Shown here: positions 1-7,757 of the stretch, one piece after another | How the letters are laid out: every line of letters begins with the position of its first letter | Position numbering within the stretch: the first letter of the stretch is position 1 | Assembly (NCBI GenBank): GCA_031256375.1 | Contig: JAIRQX010000127.1 | Span: 1 to 39,614, forward strand | Source of the DNA: Deferribacteraceae bacterium | GTDB taxonomy: Bacteria; Chrysiogenota; Deferribacteres; Deferribacterales; JAISNW01 | Reading direction: 5' to 3' | Length of the DNA: 39,614 nucleotides | Program-made: the position numbers and the translations under genes | The notes under the pieces: generated by a model | The model's database searches: none | The model's input: the letters and a program-made list of their open reading frames with translations, nothing else | Told to the model about the DNA's origin: nothing

Positions 1-395
1 CAAATACCTATAATAAACTGGTAAAGGGGATGAAAATAGCTTTAAACAGTTTTACAATTTCAGATATTTCAAATTGGTTTAAATGTTATGGATATATCAC
101 TAATATATAGTGGAAATGCAATAATGTTTTTGAAACTTGGTTTGAAAAGATTCTACTTTCCGAACTACATGAAGGTCATGTCATTGTAATGTATAATGCG
201 TCTTTTCACTGGAAAAATATATTGAATGACCTTGTTAGGCACGCGGGAAGTGAAATAATATTTTTGCCGGCATACTCCCCTGATTTGAATCCGATTGAAA
301 AGACATGGGCAAATATGAAATCGTTTTTACGTAATTATGCTTCTCGTTTTGATACATTACAAGACGCGATAAAAGATTATTTTAAAGCAGAATGA
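1..395 (+). pseudogene. IS630-family transposase, C-terminal remnant (inactivated)
   Basis: The stretch from about 120 to 395 encodes the C-terminal part of an IS630/DDE transposase. It has the SFHW region, then LPAYSPDLNPIEKTW, which carries the last catalytic Glu. Upstream the frame is broken by a TAG at 108-110. The sequence around 104-120 reads YSGNA in another frame, which fits the usual transposase sequence followed by a frameshift. The family normally has Asp in the VIVMDNASFH motif, but here the codon is TAT (Tyr, 192-194), so the second catalytic Asp is lost. The gene runs off the left edge. No terminal inverted repeat could be assigned on the right. It is a decayed insertion sequence beside the ori-region operon. 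Confidence 0.8.
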
Positions 396-460
396 TTATA
401 ATTATGTATTGGAGGTTATTAGGCAGTTTCATGAAACGGGCGCGCTGTTGTCGTGACCAT

Positions 461-1996
461 TTATTGACCGGCTTTAATAAAACCGCCATAGTAACGCTGG
501 ATGTATGATCTTACGTTAGCTTCCTGAAACAGCTTCACAGCAAACACAGAAGAATCACCCGGATTATAAAGTACTATATTTTCATGGCGTTTAGGAACAA
601 GAGAGGCTGCAATTAAATTATCTACAAGACCGTTCAGCGGCATAGGAGTGCTGATAATTATCGCCTCAATATGCCCAAAATTAGACTCGGTATATTCAAT
701 TGCATAATGTATAAATTTTTGGGCAGAAGCCAGCATTGAAAGCATATCCTGCGTAATAATTAGCGATGACTCTTTATCGCGGTGCAAATAAAACGCATTG
801 TCCCCGTTGTACTGTGTAATTTTAACTACATATTCAAGCGGCACTGATGAAGGGAGGTTGTTTCTTGAACATATTTTGAATTCACTGTCAATAAGCTTCT
901 TATCCGCCATACGCGCGGCAACTTTCATAAGCAGCGATAACGGTAGGGAATCGGGTGAACCATAATTATTTAAAGTATTTAAGGTAAGCAGATCATCACT
1001 TATTTCCGATACCGGGTTTGCCCCTGTGGTCACAAGTTTAAGCAAGTTATAATTTGATAAAGTGATGCGGTTAGGTATCCTGACAATATTATCCTCAGAA
1101 AAATAATAAGTATAATCCAGCTTATCCAGTGAAATCATCAGGCGTTCCTTCCCTTTAATAGAAAACAGACGGAAAAAAAGGCTTAAATCCCCGGCTTCCG
1201 GCAAGGGGCGTATAAGTTCGCACGGAGTAGCGCCTATATCAAACGGTATATAAGATGCTATATCAAACAAACTCTCCCCTTCAGCGTTCGTTTCATCAGA
1301 AAAAATTATCATACGGTCTATATCTTTGATTTTCAAAACATCGTGAACATAATCAGACAATGTGCCATTTTCAATGTAGGGCACCAACGATTCTGTGTTA
1401 TCAACAACCCCTTCCTGAATAATTCCGTCTATTGCCGCGGAATAAACAACATAACGTAGCTGCTGTTTGTAGTGAACCAATAACAGACCGTCTGTCACAA
1501 CGTTTTTATCTGTATAAAATTTATCTATTTCAGGCGATTTTTCTGAAATAACTGTTTTACGTGTGTTTTTTAAAGAGGGAGTCGCCTTGATTGTATTAGC
1601 GGACACAGAGGGGGAGGGGACTTCACTGATCAATTCTGGTTCGTAAGCATGATCCTCCTTATTTATAGTTTTAACAATCATATCGTTTGCAGCAGGGGCG
1701 CTGATCTCTGTGGTATCAACAATCATATCGTCTTTGATGACTGTCTGACAGGCAAGGCGGAATCCCGCGTTCAGATTTATTCTTGCTAGTACAAGCTGTT
1801 CCTTTTTATTCGGTTTTGAAATATTTCTCTGTTTTATATGAACCTTGCATTTCCCGCACTGTCCGTTTCCGCGGCAAAGGGTGGGAGGGATCACCTTTTC
1901 GGCTACCAGAGCATTGTACAGATTTGCCCCCGTCTTTGCTTCTATTGCCAAATTCCGGTTTTTTACCACAATCCTAACAGGTTTATTAAAAAACAT
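461..1996 (-). CDS. 2Fe-2S ferredoxin-domain protein with degenerate RACE-like (DUF4445) C-terminal region
   Basis: The protein has 511 residues. The N-terminal 90 residues form a plant-type 2Fe-2S ferredoxin domain with ligands C41, C47, C50 (CRGNGQCGKC) and C83. A poorly conserved linker follows (about 100-165). The remainder resembles the ASKHA-type domain of RACE proteins, the reductive activators of corrinoid enzymes. The C-terminal part keeps the pattern ITQ-x-ML-x-SA-x-KF, but the usual glycine-rich AGGFG turn reads STPMP, so ATP binding may be lost. It is the last gene of the leftward operon, 9 bases after mce. No corrinoid methyltransferase lies nearby, so a role in reactivating a cobalamin enzyme is inference only. 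The ferredoxin assignment is firm and the RACE assignment moderate. Confidence 0.7.
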   Translation of the reverse strand: MFFNKPVRIVVKNRNLAIEAKTGANLYNALVAEKVIPPTLCRGNGQCGKCKVHIKQRNISKPNKKEQLVLARINLNAGFRLACQTVIKDDMIVDTTEISAPAANDMIVKTINKEDHAYEPELISEVPSPSVSANTIKATPSLKNTRKTVISEKSPEIDKFYTDKNVVTDGLLLVHYKQQLRYVVYSAAIDGIIQEGVVDNTESLVPYIENGTLSDYVHDVLKIKDIDRMIIFSDETNAEGESLFDIASYIPFDIGATPCELIRPLPEAGDLSLFFRLFSIKGKERLMISLDKLDYTYYFSEDNIVRIPNRITLSNYNLLKLVTTGANPVSEISDDLLTLNTLNNYGSPDSLPLSLLMKVAARMADKKLIDSEFKICSRNNLPSSVPLEYVVKITQYNGDNAFYLHRDKESSLIITQDMLSMLASAQKFIHYAIEYTESNFGHIEAIIISTPMPLNGLVDNLIAASLVPKRHENIVLYNPGDSSVFAVKLFQEANVRSYIQRYYGGFIKAGQ

Positions 1997-2005
1997 ATTC
2001 TTTAA

Positions 2006-2404
2006 TTATTTATGTTGGCAGAGTTCCGTCAATACCCCACTTGCGCTTTTCGGATGCACAAAAGCAACCATCATTTCATGCGCACCTTCAACAGGCGTTT
2101 CATTAATCAACTTTATCCCCTTATCTTTAAGAGTTTTCAACACAGTGTGAATATCACGCACTTCATAAGCAATATGATGCATTCCCTGACCGCGTTTATC
2201 AAGAAAACCCGCAATGGGACTTTCAGGTGAAGACGGTTCCAAAAGCTCTATATGAACATCGCCTATTGTGATAAATGCCACCTTTACCTTCTGCGAAGGA
2301 ACATCTTCTATATGCGAAGGCTCTATACCAACAGCCTTATAAAACGCCAGCGCCTCCTGAAGGTTGGAAACGGCAACTCCGATATGCGCAATTTTTGTCA
2401 ACAT
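2006..2404 (-). CDS. mce: methylmalonyl-CoA epimerase
   Basis: This 132-residue protein belongs to the vicinal oxygen chelate (glyoxalase) superfamily and has the usual length of methylmalonyl-CoA epimerase. The enzyme interconverts the R and S epimers of methylmalonyl-CoA, linking propionyl-CoA and succinyl-CoA metabolism through B12-dependent mutase. The expected metal ligands are present: H7 in KIAHIGVAV, E53 in HIELLEP, the H76/H77 pair in GMHHIAYEV, and E127 near the C terminus in LTELC. GGAGG lies 9 bases before the ATG. It sits between the mltD-like gene and the ferredoxin-domain gene. No mutase genes (mutA/mutB) or meaB are in the window. Confidence 0.9.
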   Translation of the reverse strand: MLTKIAHIGVAVSNLQEALAFYKAVGIEPSHIEDVPSQKVKVAFITIGDVHIELLEPSSPESPIAGFLDKRGQGMHHIAYEVRDIHTVLKTLKDKGIKLINETPVEGAHEMMVAFVHPKSASGVLTELCQHK

Positions 2405-2423
2405 AATTTATTCCTCCTGTAAA

Positions 2424-3764
2424 TCAGCTTGTCAGTCCACCCTGAGATACAATCAAAACCTGCCCGGGATATATCCTCTTCGGATTAACCTTCGGATTTA
2501 GCTGCACCAAAGTATACAACGGTATATTATGCTGTCTGGATATTCTGTTAAAATTATCACCTTTGCGTACTATATAATATTTTGGGGCAAGGGTGGCAAT
2601 CTCCTTGGCAAAAGCTATATCATATTCGTTCAAAACTATACCGGACTTTGGTATAAAAAATATTTTGGATGTGTAAATCGTGTCGTAATTAAAATTGTTC
2701 AGCTTTTTAATTTCTTCCAGACTCACATTGTGCATTTTTGCGATCTTACTCAGATCATCGCCTGTTTTGGCTTGATAAATAATATATCGGGTAAGATCTG
2801 AACTATTATCCTGTATAAACGCTGTTGCAGTCTCTTTCATACCGTAGGGCACCCGCAGAGTGTATTTTTTTACAGGAGGGGTCATAGGGGTGCGAAGCGC
2901 CGGATTGAGATCTTTTAACTCCTCCGGAGAACAGCCCAGAATTTCAGCAATAACAAATATATTTACCTGACTGTCCAACTCCAAACTGTCAAATTGTAGC
3001 GGCAATATTTCATCATTCGGAGATTTAAAACCATATTCTTTAAGGTTGTTAAAGATAAGCAGATGCGCCAGATATTTCGGCACATAATCACGGGTTTCCG
3101 GTTTCAATGTGCGACCCGAGGCTATTTCAAAAAAATCTGTGGTACCGTGGGCTTTTGTAGCCCTTGTTATCTTGCCTGCCCCAGCATTATAAGCGGCAAG
3201 CGCCAAATACCAGTCGTTAAATATTTCATACAGATCATTCAGATGCTGCGCTGCGGCAAGCGTAGCCTTCTCAAAATCTCTGCGCTCGTCAACCCAGTCA
3301 TTTACTTCAAGTCCGTACATTTTACCCGTACCGCGCATAAACTGCCATATACCCGCAGCGCCCGCACGGGAGTACGCCCAAGGATTAAATCCGCTTTCGG
3401 TAAACGCAAGCGCTATAAGGTCCAGCGGCGCTCCTTCATTCTGAAATATATCCTTGACCAAATACATATACCTGTGCGATCTGTTCAGCCAATTTTGCAT
3501 AATTGGACGCCCTTTGCCGGTAAAATATGTAAGATAGTGCTGTACGCGCGGCGTTACAGTGACCGGCACGTTAAATTCCTCCAAAACTCCCTGCAAATGC
3601 TCATCAATTATTACAGCGCCATTTTCGTCAAAACGAACCTGAACCTTACCAAAATTTGACTGCTCCTTGCCATCCACTAAAACAGATACATCTGCCGCGG
3701 TCATATTAAAACCGGTAGAACAACCATAAATCAATAAAATTAACAATAATGTACATACCTTCAT
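2424..3764 (-). CDS. MltD-like membrane-bound lytic murein transglycosylase with two LysM domains
   Basis: This is a predicted lipoprotein that cleaves peptidoglycan glycan strands in the periplasm. The SLT domain contains ALAFTESGFNPWAYS with the catalytic Glu, then AGAAGIWQFM and ALAAYNAGAGKI. Two LysM repeats near the C terminus (YIIYQAKTGDDLSKIA and YYIVRKGDNFNRIS) bind peptidoglycan. The signal ends in a lipobox, LLIYGC. I chose ATG 3764 because an AGGAGG lies upstream, although its spacing is 16 bases. A GTG at 3812, overlapping the mscS stop as GTGA, would add 16 residues but has no visible ribosome-binding site. An in-frame ATT lies exactly 7 bases after the AGGAGG. It shares an operon with a second, MltB-type transglycosylase. 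Confidence 0.88.
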   Translation of the reverse strand: MKVCTLLLILLIYGCSTGFNMTAADVSVLVDGKEQSNFGKVQVRFDENGAVIIDEHLQGVLEEFNVPVTVTPRVQHYLTYFTGKGRPIMQNWLNRSHRYMYLVKDIFQNEGAPLDLIALAFTESGFNPWAYSRAGAAGIWQFMRGTGKMYGLEVNDWVDERRDFEKATLAAAQHLNDLYEIFNDWYLALAAYNAGAGKITRATKAHGTTDFFEIASGRTLKPETRDYVPKYLAHLLIFNNLKEYGFKSPNDEILPLQFDSLELDSQVNIFVIAEILGCSPEELKDLNPALRTPMTPPVKKYTLRVPYGMKETATAFIQDNSSDLTRYIIYQAKTGDDLSKIAKMHNVSLEEIKKLNNFNYDTIYTSKIFFIPKSGIVLNEYDIAFAKEIATLAPKYYIVRKGDNFNRISRQHNIPLYTLVQLNPKVNPKRIYPGQVLIVSQGGLTS

Positions 3765-3808
3765 GAGTTTAATAATATATCCTCCTAAATAAAATAGCAA
3801 GTTCCGTA

Positions 3809-4846
3809 TCACTTTTCTATATATATACTCTGGCTCGGAAACGCAAAATCAACACCCAACCTGGCAAATTCATCAATTATTCTAAAATTTACTATCTGGA
3901 GCCTATCCATATATACATTGTAATCTTTATTCAAAACAAAGTAAACAATCTCATAAATTAAACCGGAATCACCGAATTCAGAAAGGTGCGCCCGTTCAAA
4001 ATCAGTTCCGTCCACTGACTGCACTACATTTTTAATCAAATCAGGAATCTCTTTTACAACTTCTGCTGGCGTGTCATACCTTATGCCAATTCTTGCCAGT
4101 ACCCTCCTTTTATCCATCACACGGAAATTAAGCAGAACGCCTTTGGTCATATCGGTGTTAGACAAAATAACCTGCTCCCCTGACAATGCTCTAAGACGGG
4201 TACCCTTAAGACCTATTGACTGAACAACTCCCGTCACGCCATCTACCTTAACATTGTCCCCTATTGTAAAAGGACGGTCTATAATTATTGTAAAATAGTT
4301 AAAAAGATCTCCGAGAAGTGTCTGGGACGCAAGGGCTATTGCCATACCGCCTATACCTAAGCCGGTAATAAGCGTGGTTACATTGAATCCGAAGTTGCTC
4401 AATAAAAAGAGCGCTGCCATAACCCACAAGAAAATGTTTGCGATAACGCCTACACTTTGTGAAAGTAAAGGGCTACCGCCTGTACGGATAATATACGCGC
4501 CAATTGCCGCTTTTATTATTTCAATAGCATAACGCACCACACACACAGTAACAATAAGCATCCCCGCCATTGATATGAAATCAGTAATTTTGACAGGTAA
4601 TATCAGGTAGCGTGAAGCTATATAAAAAGGAAGATACCAAAGTATGGGCTGTAGTTTCTTATCTACACACAATACCATAGTCAGTATGGAATTTGTGGCT
4701 TTGTCCGATACTTTTTCAAGAAAAAACCCCGAAATTTTGCTTATCATTACAAACACGGTTATAAACAAAACCAAAATTCCTGACGCTGTTAAATAGGCAC
4801 GTATTGTATTCTCAAAAAATATGCTGTCCAATCCAATATTAAACAT
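3809..4846 (-). CDS. MscS-family small-conductance mechanosensitive channel
   Basis: This 345-residue inner-membrane protein would release solutes on hypo-osmotic shock. There are about four hydrophobic segments in the first 175 residues. The last is the pore helix region with alternating Gly and Ala (TGLGIGGMAIALASQ), followed by the MscS signature LGDLFNYFTIIIDRPFTIGD and the beta domain starting at VKVDGVTGVVQSIG. The C-terminal cytoplasmic part has the usual mixed fold. The ATG overlaps the larB stop by 8 bases, so translation is probably coupled. The family call is firm, but the subgroup (MscS or YnaI/YbdG type) cannot be decided. Confidence 0.9.
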   Translation of the reverse strand: MFNIGLDSIFFENTIRAYLTASGILVLFITVFVMISKISGFFLEKVSDKATNSILTMVLCVDKKLQPILWYLPFYIASRYLILPVKITDFISMAGMLIVTVCVVRYAIEIIKAAIGAYIIRTGGSPLLSQSVGVIANIFLWVMAALFLLSNFGFNVTTLITGLGIGGMAIALASQTLLGDLFNYFTIIIDRPFTIGDNVKVDGVTGVVQSIGLKGTRLRALSGEQVILSNTDMTKGVLLNFRVMDKRRVLARIGIRYDTPAEVVKEIPDLIKNVVQSVDGTDFERAHLSEFGDSGLIYEIVYFVLNKDYNVYMDRLQIVNFRIIDEFARLGVDFAFPSQSIYIEK

Positions 4847-5594
4847 CCGCAGTTTTACCTCTGACAGCCAATTTGTTTATCATATCGGCCTGACACGCAG
4901 CTCCAAATCCATTGTTTATATTAACCACGCTTACCCCTGACGCGCAAGAACAAAGCATTGCCAGCAAAGCTGTAATTCCGCCGAGATTTGCGCCATATCC
5001 AATATTAGTAGGTACAGCAATAACCGGAACTGAAACAAGTCCGCTTACCACTGACGGAAGCGCCCCCTCCATGCCTGCCACCGCAATCACGCAGTTGGCC
5101 TTGCCTAAAATATCTGAATTAGACAGAAGGCGGTGCAATCCCGCTACTCCGACATCGTATATCCTTGCCACCTTGCTGCCGAAAATTTCCAGCGCCAAAG
5201 CGGCTTCTTCCGCCACCGGAATATCCGAGGTGCCCCCGGTAGCGACAGCTACAAGACCAGCCGGTTTTATACCGCTGTCTTTCAGCATAACTAGTCTGGC
5301 AGTTTCATCATATACAGCCTGAGGAACCATACTTATTACAGCTTTTGCCAACGCAACGTCCGCACGTGTACAAATCACCGATTTACCAGCCAACGCAAGG
5401 CTTTTAAAAATTTCTGCCGCTTGAGCCGGAGTTTTCCCCTCCCCGAATATCACCTCAGCGTAACCTGTTCGTAATGTCCGGTTATGATCTATTTTGGCGT
5501 ATCCTAAATCTTCATAACTCAGCAAAGATGCCGCTTCGTCAAGCGTTATATCGCCCTGTAACAATTTTTCCAGTATCAGCTTTGCTTTATTCAT
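4839..5594 (-). CDS. larB: nickel pincer cofactor biosynthesis protein LarB
   Basis: LarB carboxylates and hydrolyses nicotinic acid adenine dinucleotide in the first step of nickel-pincer nucleotide (NPN) synthesis. The protein resembles AIR carboxylase (PurE) at its C-terminal half. Matching segments are VATGGTSDIPVAEEA, YDVGVAGLHRLL, VAVAGMEGALPSVVSGL, and NIGYGANLGG followed by the conserved NINNGFGAA near the end. I place the start at ATG 5594, overlapping the larE TAA as ATGAATAA. A TTG at 5606 would add four residues. larE is immediately upstream. larC and the end-user enzyme LarA are not in the window. Confidence 0.9.
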   Translation of the reverse strand: MNKAKLILEKLLQGDITLDEAASLLSYEDLGYAKIDHNRTLRTGYAEVIFGEGKTPAQAAEIFKSLALAGKSVICTRADVALAKAVISMVPQAVYDETARLVMLKDSGIKPAGLVAVATGGTSDIPVAEEAALALEIFGSKVARIYDVGVAGLHRLLSNSDILGKANCVIAVAGMEGALPSVVSGLVSVPVIAVPTNIGYGANLGGITALLAMLCSCASGVSVVNINNGFGAACQADMINKLAVRGKTADV

Positions 5595-6372
5595 CTCTTT
5601 CTTCAATATCTACTGTAACATACATATAGTTAAGCGATTTAAAAAATATAATAATTTTATCCCTATACTGTCCGAAAGCGCAAACAGTTTCTTCCGCGCC
5701 AAGCGATAAACGGACAATATCTCCATGGTGCTTGACTCTGAAATATTTAAAACCTAAATCTTTTAAAAAATCTTCCGCTACTTCAATCTTTTTTATATTT
5801 TCAGCCGTTAATCGCTCTCTGTGGGGAAACCTTGTCATTAAACAAGAAGATGAAGGCTGATTCCAGTTCGGCAGTTTCATAGCAGAAGATATTTCACGTA
5901 TTTCCCGCTTATTAAGCATTGCCTTTTCTAGAGGGCTGTAAACGCCTCCCTCTTTAAGCGCCTGCCTGCCCGGACGATACGTTTTCAGATCGTCAGTCTG
6001 CGATCCGTCCGCTACAGCGCTGATACCCCGTTCACAGGCAAGTGCTAATGCCTGTGATATCATATTTTTTTTACAAACATAACATCTGTTTTCAGGATTA
6101 TTGACCAGAATAGGGTTTTCAAAAATAAAAAAATCTGTTAAATGCAACTTTATACCTATGACAGACGCACAATTACACGCCTCAGCCAAAAGTTTTTGCG
6201 GAAAAGCGGCGGATTTAAACAAAACCGCTTCCGTTCTGTTTTTTAACTGTTCTTTTGCTATTGCAGCAAGAAGTGTGGAATCTGTTCCGCCGGAGTAAAA
6301 TATCAAAAGACTTTCAAACTTTGCAATATCGGTACGTAACTTCTCCAGCTTTTTTTCCGTTTCCGCTTTCAT
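5587..6372 (-). CDS. larE: ATP-dependent sulfur transferase LarE
   Basis: LarE adenylates the pyridine dicarboxylate mononucleotide made by LarB and inserts sulfur, giving the thiocarboxylates that hold nickel in the NPN cofactor. The 261-residue protein has the PP-loop FYSGGTDSTLLAA (about 25-37), a NRCYVCK motif with C97 and C100, and SSSCLMTRFPHRE with C177. C177 matches the position of the sacrificial cysteine of lactobacillar LarE. The extra C97/C100 pair fits the three-cysteine LarE class reported to carry an Fe-S cluster. The start is 4 bases after the mltB-like stop and the end overlaps larB, so it is translated within the operon. Confidence 0.9.
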   Translation of the reverse strand: MKAETEKKLEKLRTDIAKFESLLIFYSGGTDSTLLAAIAKEQLKNRTEAVLFKSAAFPQKLLAEACNCASVIGIKLHLTDFFIFENPILVNNPENRCYVCKKNMISQALALACERGISAVADGSQTDDLKTYRPGRQALKEGGVYSPLEKAMLNKREIREISSAMKLPNWNQPSSSCLMTRFPHRERLTAENIKKIEVAEDFLKDLGFKYFRVKHHGDIVRLSLGAEETVCAFGQYRDKIIIFFKSLNYMYVTVDIEERDE

Positions 6373-6376
6373 AAAC

Positions 6377-7465
6377 TTATTCCGCTTCGTTTAACATCTC
6401 TGCCAAAAGCGCTACAGCCGCCGTATATTTTATATTGCCGTTATATCTGTGGATGGGACACGCATTTTCAAAAAAAACCACGGGAACAAAGCCGTTATTT
6501 TCCTTGTCCAGCTTTGCAAGAATTCCGCTTGCGTTATCCGGATACGTTTTATTGAAAACAACGCCTTTACTTTTAAGCGTTTTTACAGTTGCCCTTTTCT
6601 TAATGTCACATGATGAGATTCCGAAATCACTGTCAGGCAGAGATTGTTTTAGTGTAACTAACGCTATGGTGTTTTTGTCTCTTTCCCAGCCATGCTCTTT
6701 AAGGTAGAATGCTACGCTTTCAATCGCGTCATTGTGTGAAGATACTATATCAATCTGTCCGTCACCGTCGCCGTCCTTGCCGTATCTTAAAATATTGCTT
6801 GGCATGAACTGGGGTATGCCCACAGCGCCGGCATACGATCCCTTGTATGAAAGCGGATCTGTTTTTTCTTTATCAGCAAGAATAAATAGACTAATCAGCT
6901 CCTCTTTAAAATATTTTGACCGGCGCGGATATTCAAATGCTAGGGTAGCAAGACCTGTTAAAGCTGTTCTTTTGATCTCAACCTTTCCGTAGTTTGATTC
7001 AATGCCTATTATTGCCGAAACAGCATTAGGCGGCACCCCCCAGCGCATATATGCGCCGTCGAGAGCCGCTTTATTATCCTTTATGTATTTTTTCCCGTTA
7101 TCTATCCTTTCTTTTGAAATCAGTTTGCTGGAATATTCCGGCCAGTATTTCTTTTCTGACGGCATATTCATAAGCTCTATTACTTTGTTATCAAAATGAC
7201 TGCTGTCAAACGCTTTTGTTATAGTTTTTTTATCAAGTTTGTGTTTTATTGAAATATCGTTTATAAAATCCTGTACATCTTGGTATTCTGACATTTTTTT
7301 TGTTCTTGTTTTACTTTTGTTATCGGACGGGGATGTTGTATGTTTTTGGTCATTATTTTTGTTTGCAGGCGTTTCTGTTGTTTGTGAAACAGGCGAAACC
7401 GCAGTTGCGCAGGCGGCAAAACTTAATAAAATTATAAGGGCAGCAATTATCGCGCATTTTTTCAT
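6377..7465 (-). CDS. MltB-family lytic murein transglycosylase (SLT_2), lipoprotein
   Basis: A 362-residue predicted lipoprotein: the signal MKKCAIIAALIILLSFAAC ends in a lipobox with C19. A Ser/Thr/Lys-rich linker (about 25-57) follows. The SLT_2 catalytic domain has GIESNYG with catalytic E156, then the family segments YAGAVGIPQFMPSN and YGKDGDGDGQIDI, which resembles the EF-hand calcium site of Slt35/MltB. It cleaves peptidoglycan to 1,6-anhydromuropeptides. It is the first gene of the leftward operon, transcribed away from the putative origin. No strong Shine-Dalgarno is visible before the ATG. The companion MltD-like gene downstream suggests the operon has a cell-wall theme, but the Lar and epimerase genes do not fit it. 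Confidence 0.9.
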   Translation of the reverse strand: MKKCAIIAALIILLSFAACATAVSPVSQTTETPANKNNDQKHTTSPSDNKSKTRTKKMSEYQDVQDFINDISIKHKLDKKTITKAFDSSHFDNKVIELMNMPSEKKYWPEYSSKLISKERIDNGKKYIKDNKAALDGAYMRWGVPPNAVSAIIGIESNYGKVEIKRTALTGLATLAFEYPRRSKYFKEELISLFILADKEKTDPLSYKGSYAGAVGIPQFMPSNILRYGKDGDGDGQIDIVSSHNDAIESVAFYLKEHGWERDKNTIALVTLKQSLPDSDFGISSCDIKKRATVKTLKSKGVVFNKTYPDNASGILAKLDKENNGFVPVVFFENACPIHRYNGNIKYTAAVALLAEMLNEAE

Positions 7466-7507
7466 ACCAAGGATAAATTATTAATTTTTATCTGTTATGT
7501 CAAGCAC

Positions 7508-7513
7508 ATTATA
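7508..7513 (-). promoter_or_regulatory. candidate -10 box for the leftward mltB-lar operon
   Basis: Read on the minus strand, this is a perfect TATAAT, preceded by G-T-A-C-A and an A/T-rich spacer without a good -35 match. It would start an mRNA about 36 bases before the mltB-like ATG. A second possibility on the same strand is a TTGACA at about 7503-7498, but its matching -10 would sit almost on the ATG. Confidence 0.4.
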
Positions 7514-7680
7514 TGTACAAAAAATTGTGGAAAAAATTTTGAAACTTTTCGCATCATATTCTGAAAAAATTATACAATTGCTCTTTGTATGGCATAAAAA
7601 AATTAAGTGTTATTTTTTTAAACAACATATCCACAATTTTTTATAAACACATATTATTATTGCCTCTGTCTTTTTTTTAC

Positions 7681-7709
7681 TTGTCAACATAATCAAAAAC
7701 TGTTATCAT
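7681..7709 (+). promoter_or_regulatory. dnaN promoter, extended -10 type
   Basis: TTGTCA (7681-7686) matches the -35 consensus at five of six positions. A 17-base spacer leads to TATCAT (7704-7709), also five of six, preceded by TG one base upstream (TGTTATCAT), an extended -10. Transcription would begin near 7716, about 40 bases before the dnaN ATG. GAGG at 7743-7746 is the likely ribosome-binding site. Confidence 0.65.
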
Positions 7710-7757
7710 TAAGAATATATTTATTATAAAACAAATAAAAATGAGGATTACCTTAAC

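Larger units (their letters stand above)
7466..7757. other. candidate replication origin / DnaA-box intergenic region
   Basis: This 292-base gap separates leftward from rightward genes and is very rich in A and T, with many poly-A and poly-T runs. It has two DnaA-box-like nonamers at 8/9 match to TTATCCACA: ATATCCACA at 7627-7635 on the plus strand and TTTTCCACA on the minus strand (7526-7534). The AT-rich stretch 7600-7680 could be an unwinding element. dnaN, recF, gyrB and gyrA follow directly, two parS sites lie within 16 kb, and gene orientation flips here. All of that fits oriC. dnaA is not adjacent, so the boxes could instead reflect DnaA control of the dnaN promoter. Confidence 0.5.

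Noticed and set aside
426-437. GTTTCATGAAAC palindrome resembling parS
   Set aside because: It lacks the central CG, so its half-sites are two bases closer together than in parS; ParB would not be expected to bind it.
3063-3659. 198-codon plus-strand reading frame opposite the mltD-like gene
   Set aside because: It lies wholly antisense to a gene with clear SLT motifs and has no recognisable domain or ribosome-binding site.
5365-5385. GCACGTGT with a partial parS core inside larB
   Set aside because: Only the CACGTG core matches; the flanking TGTTT and AAACA are absent.
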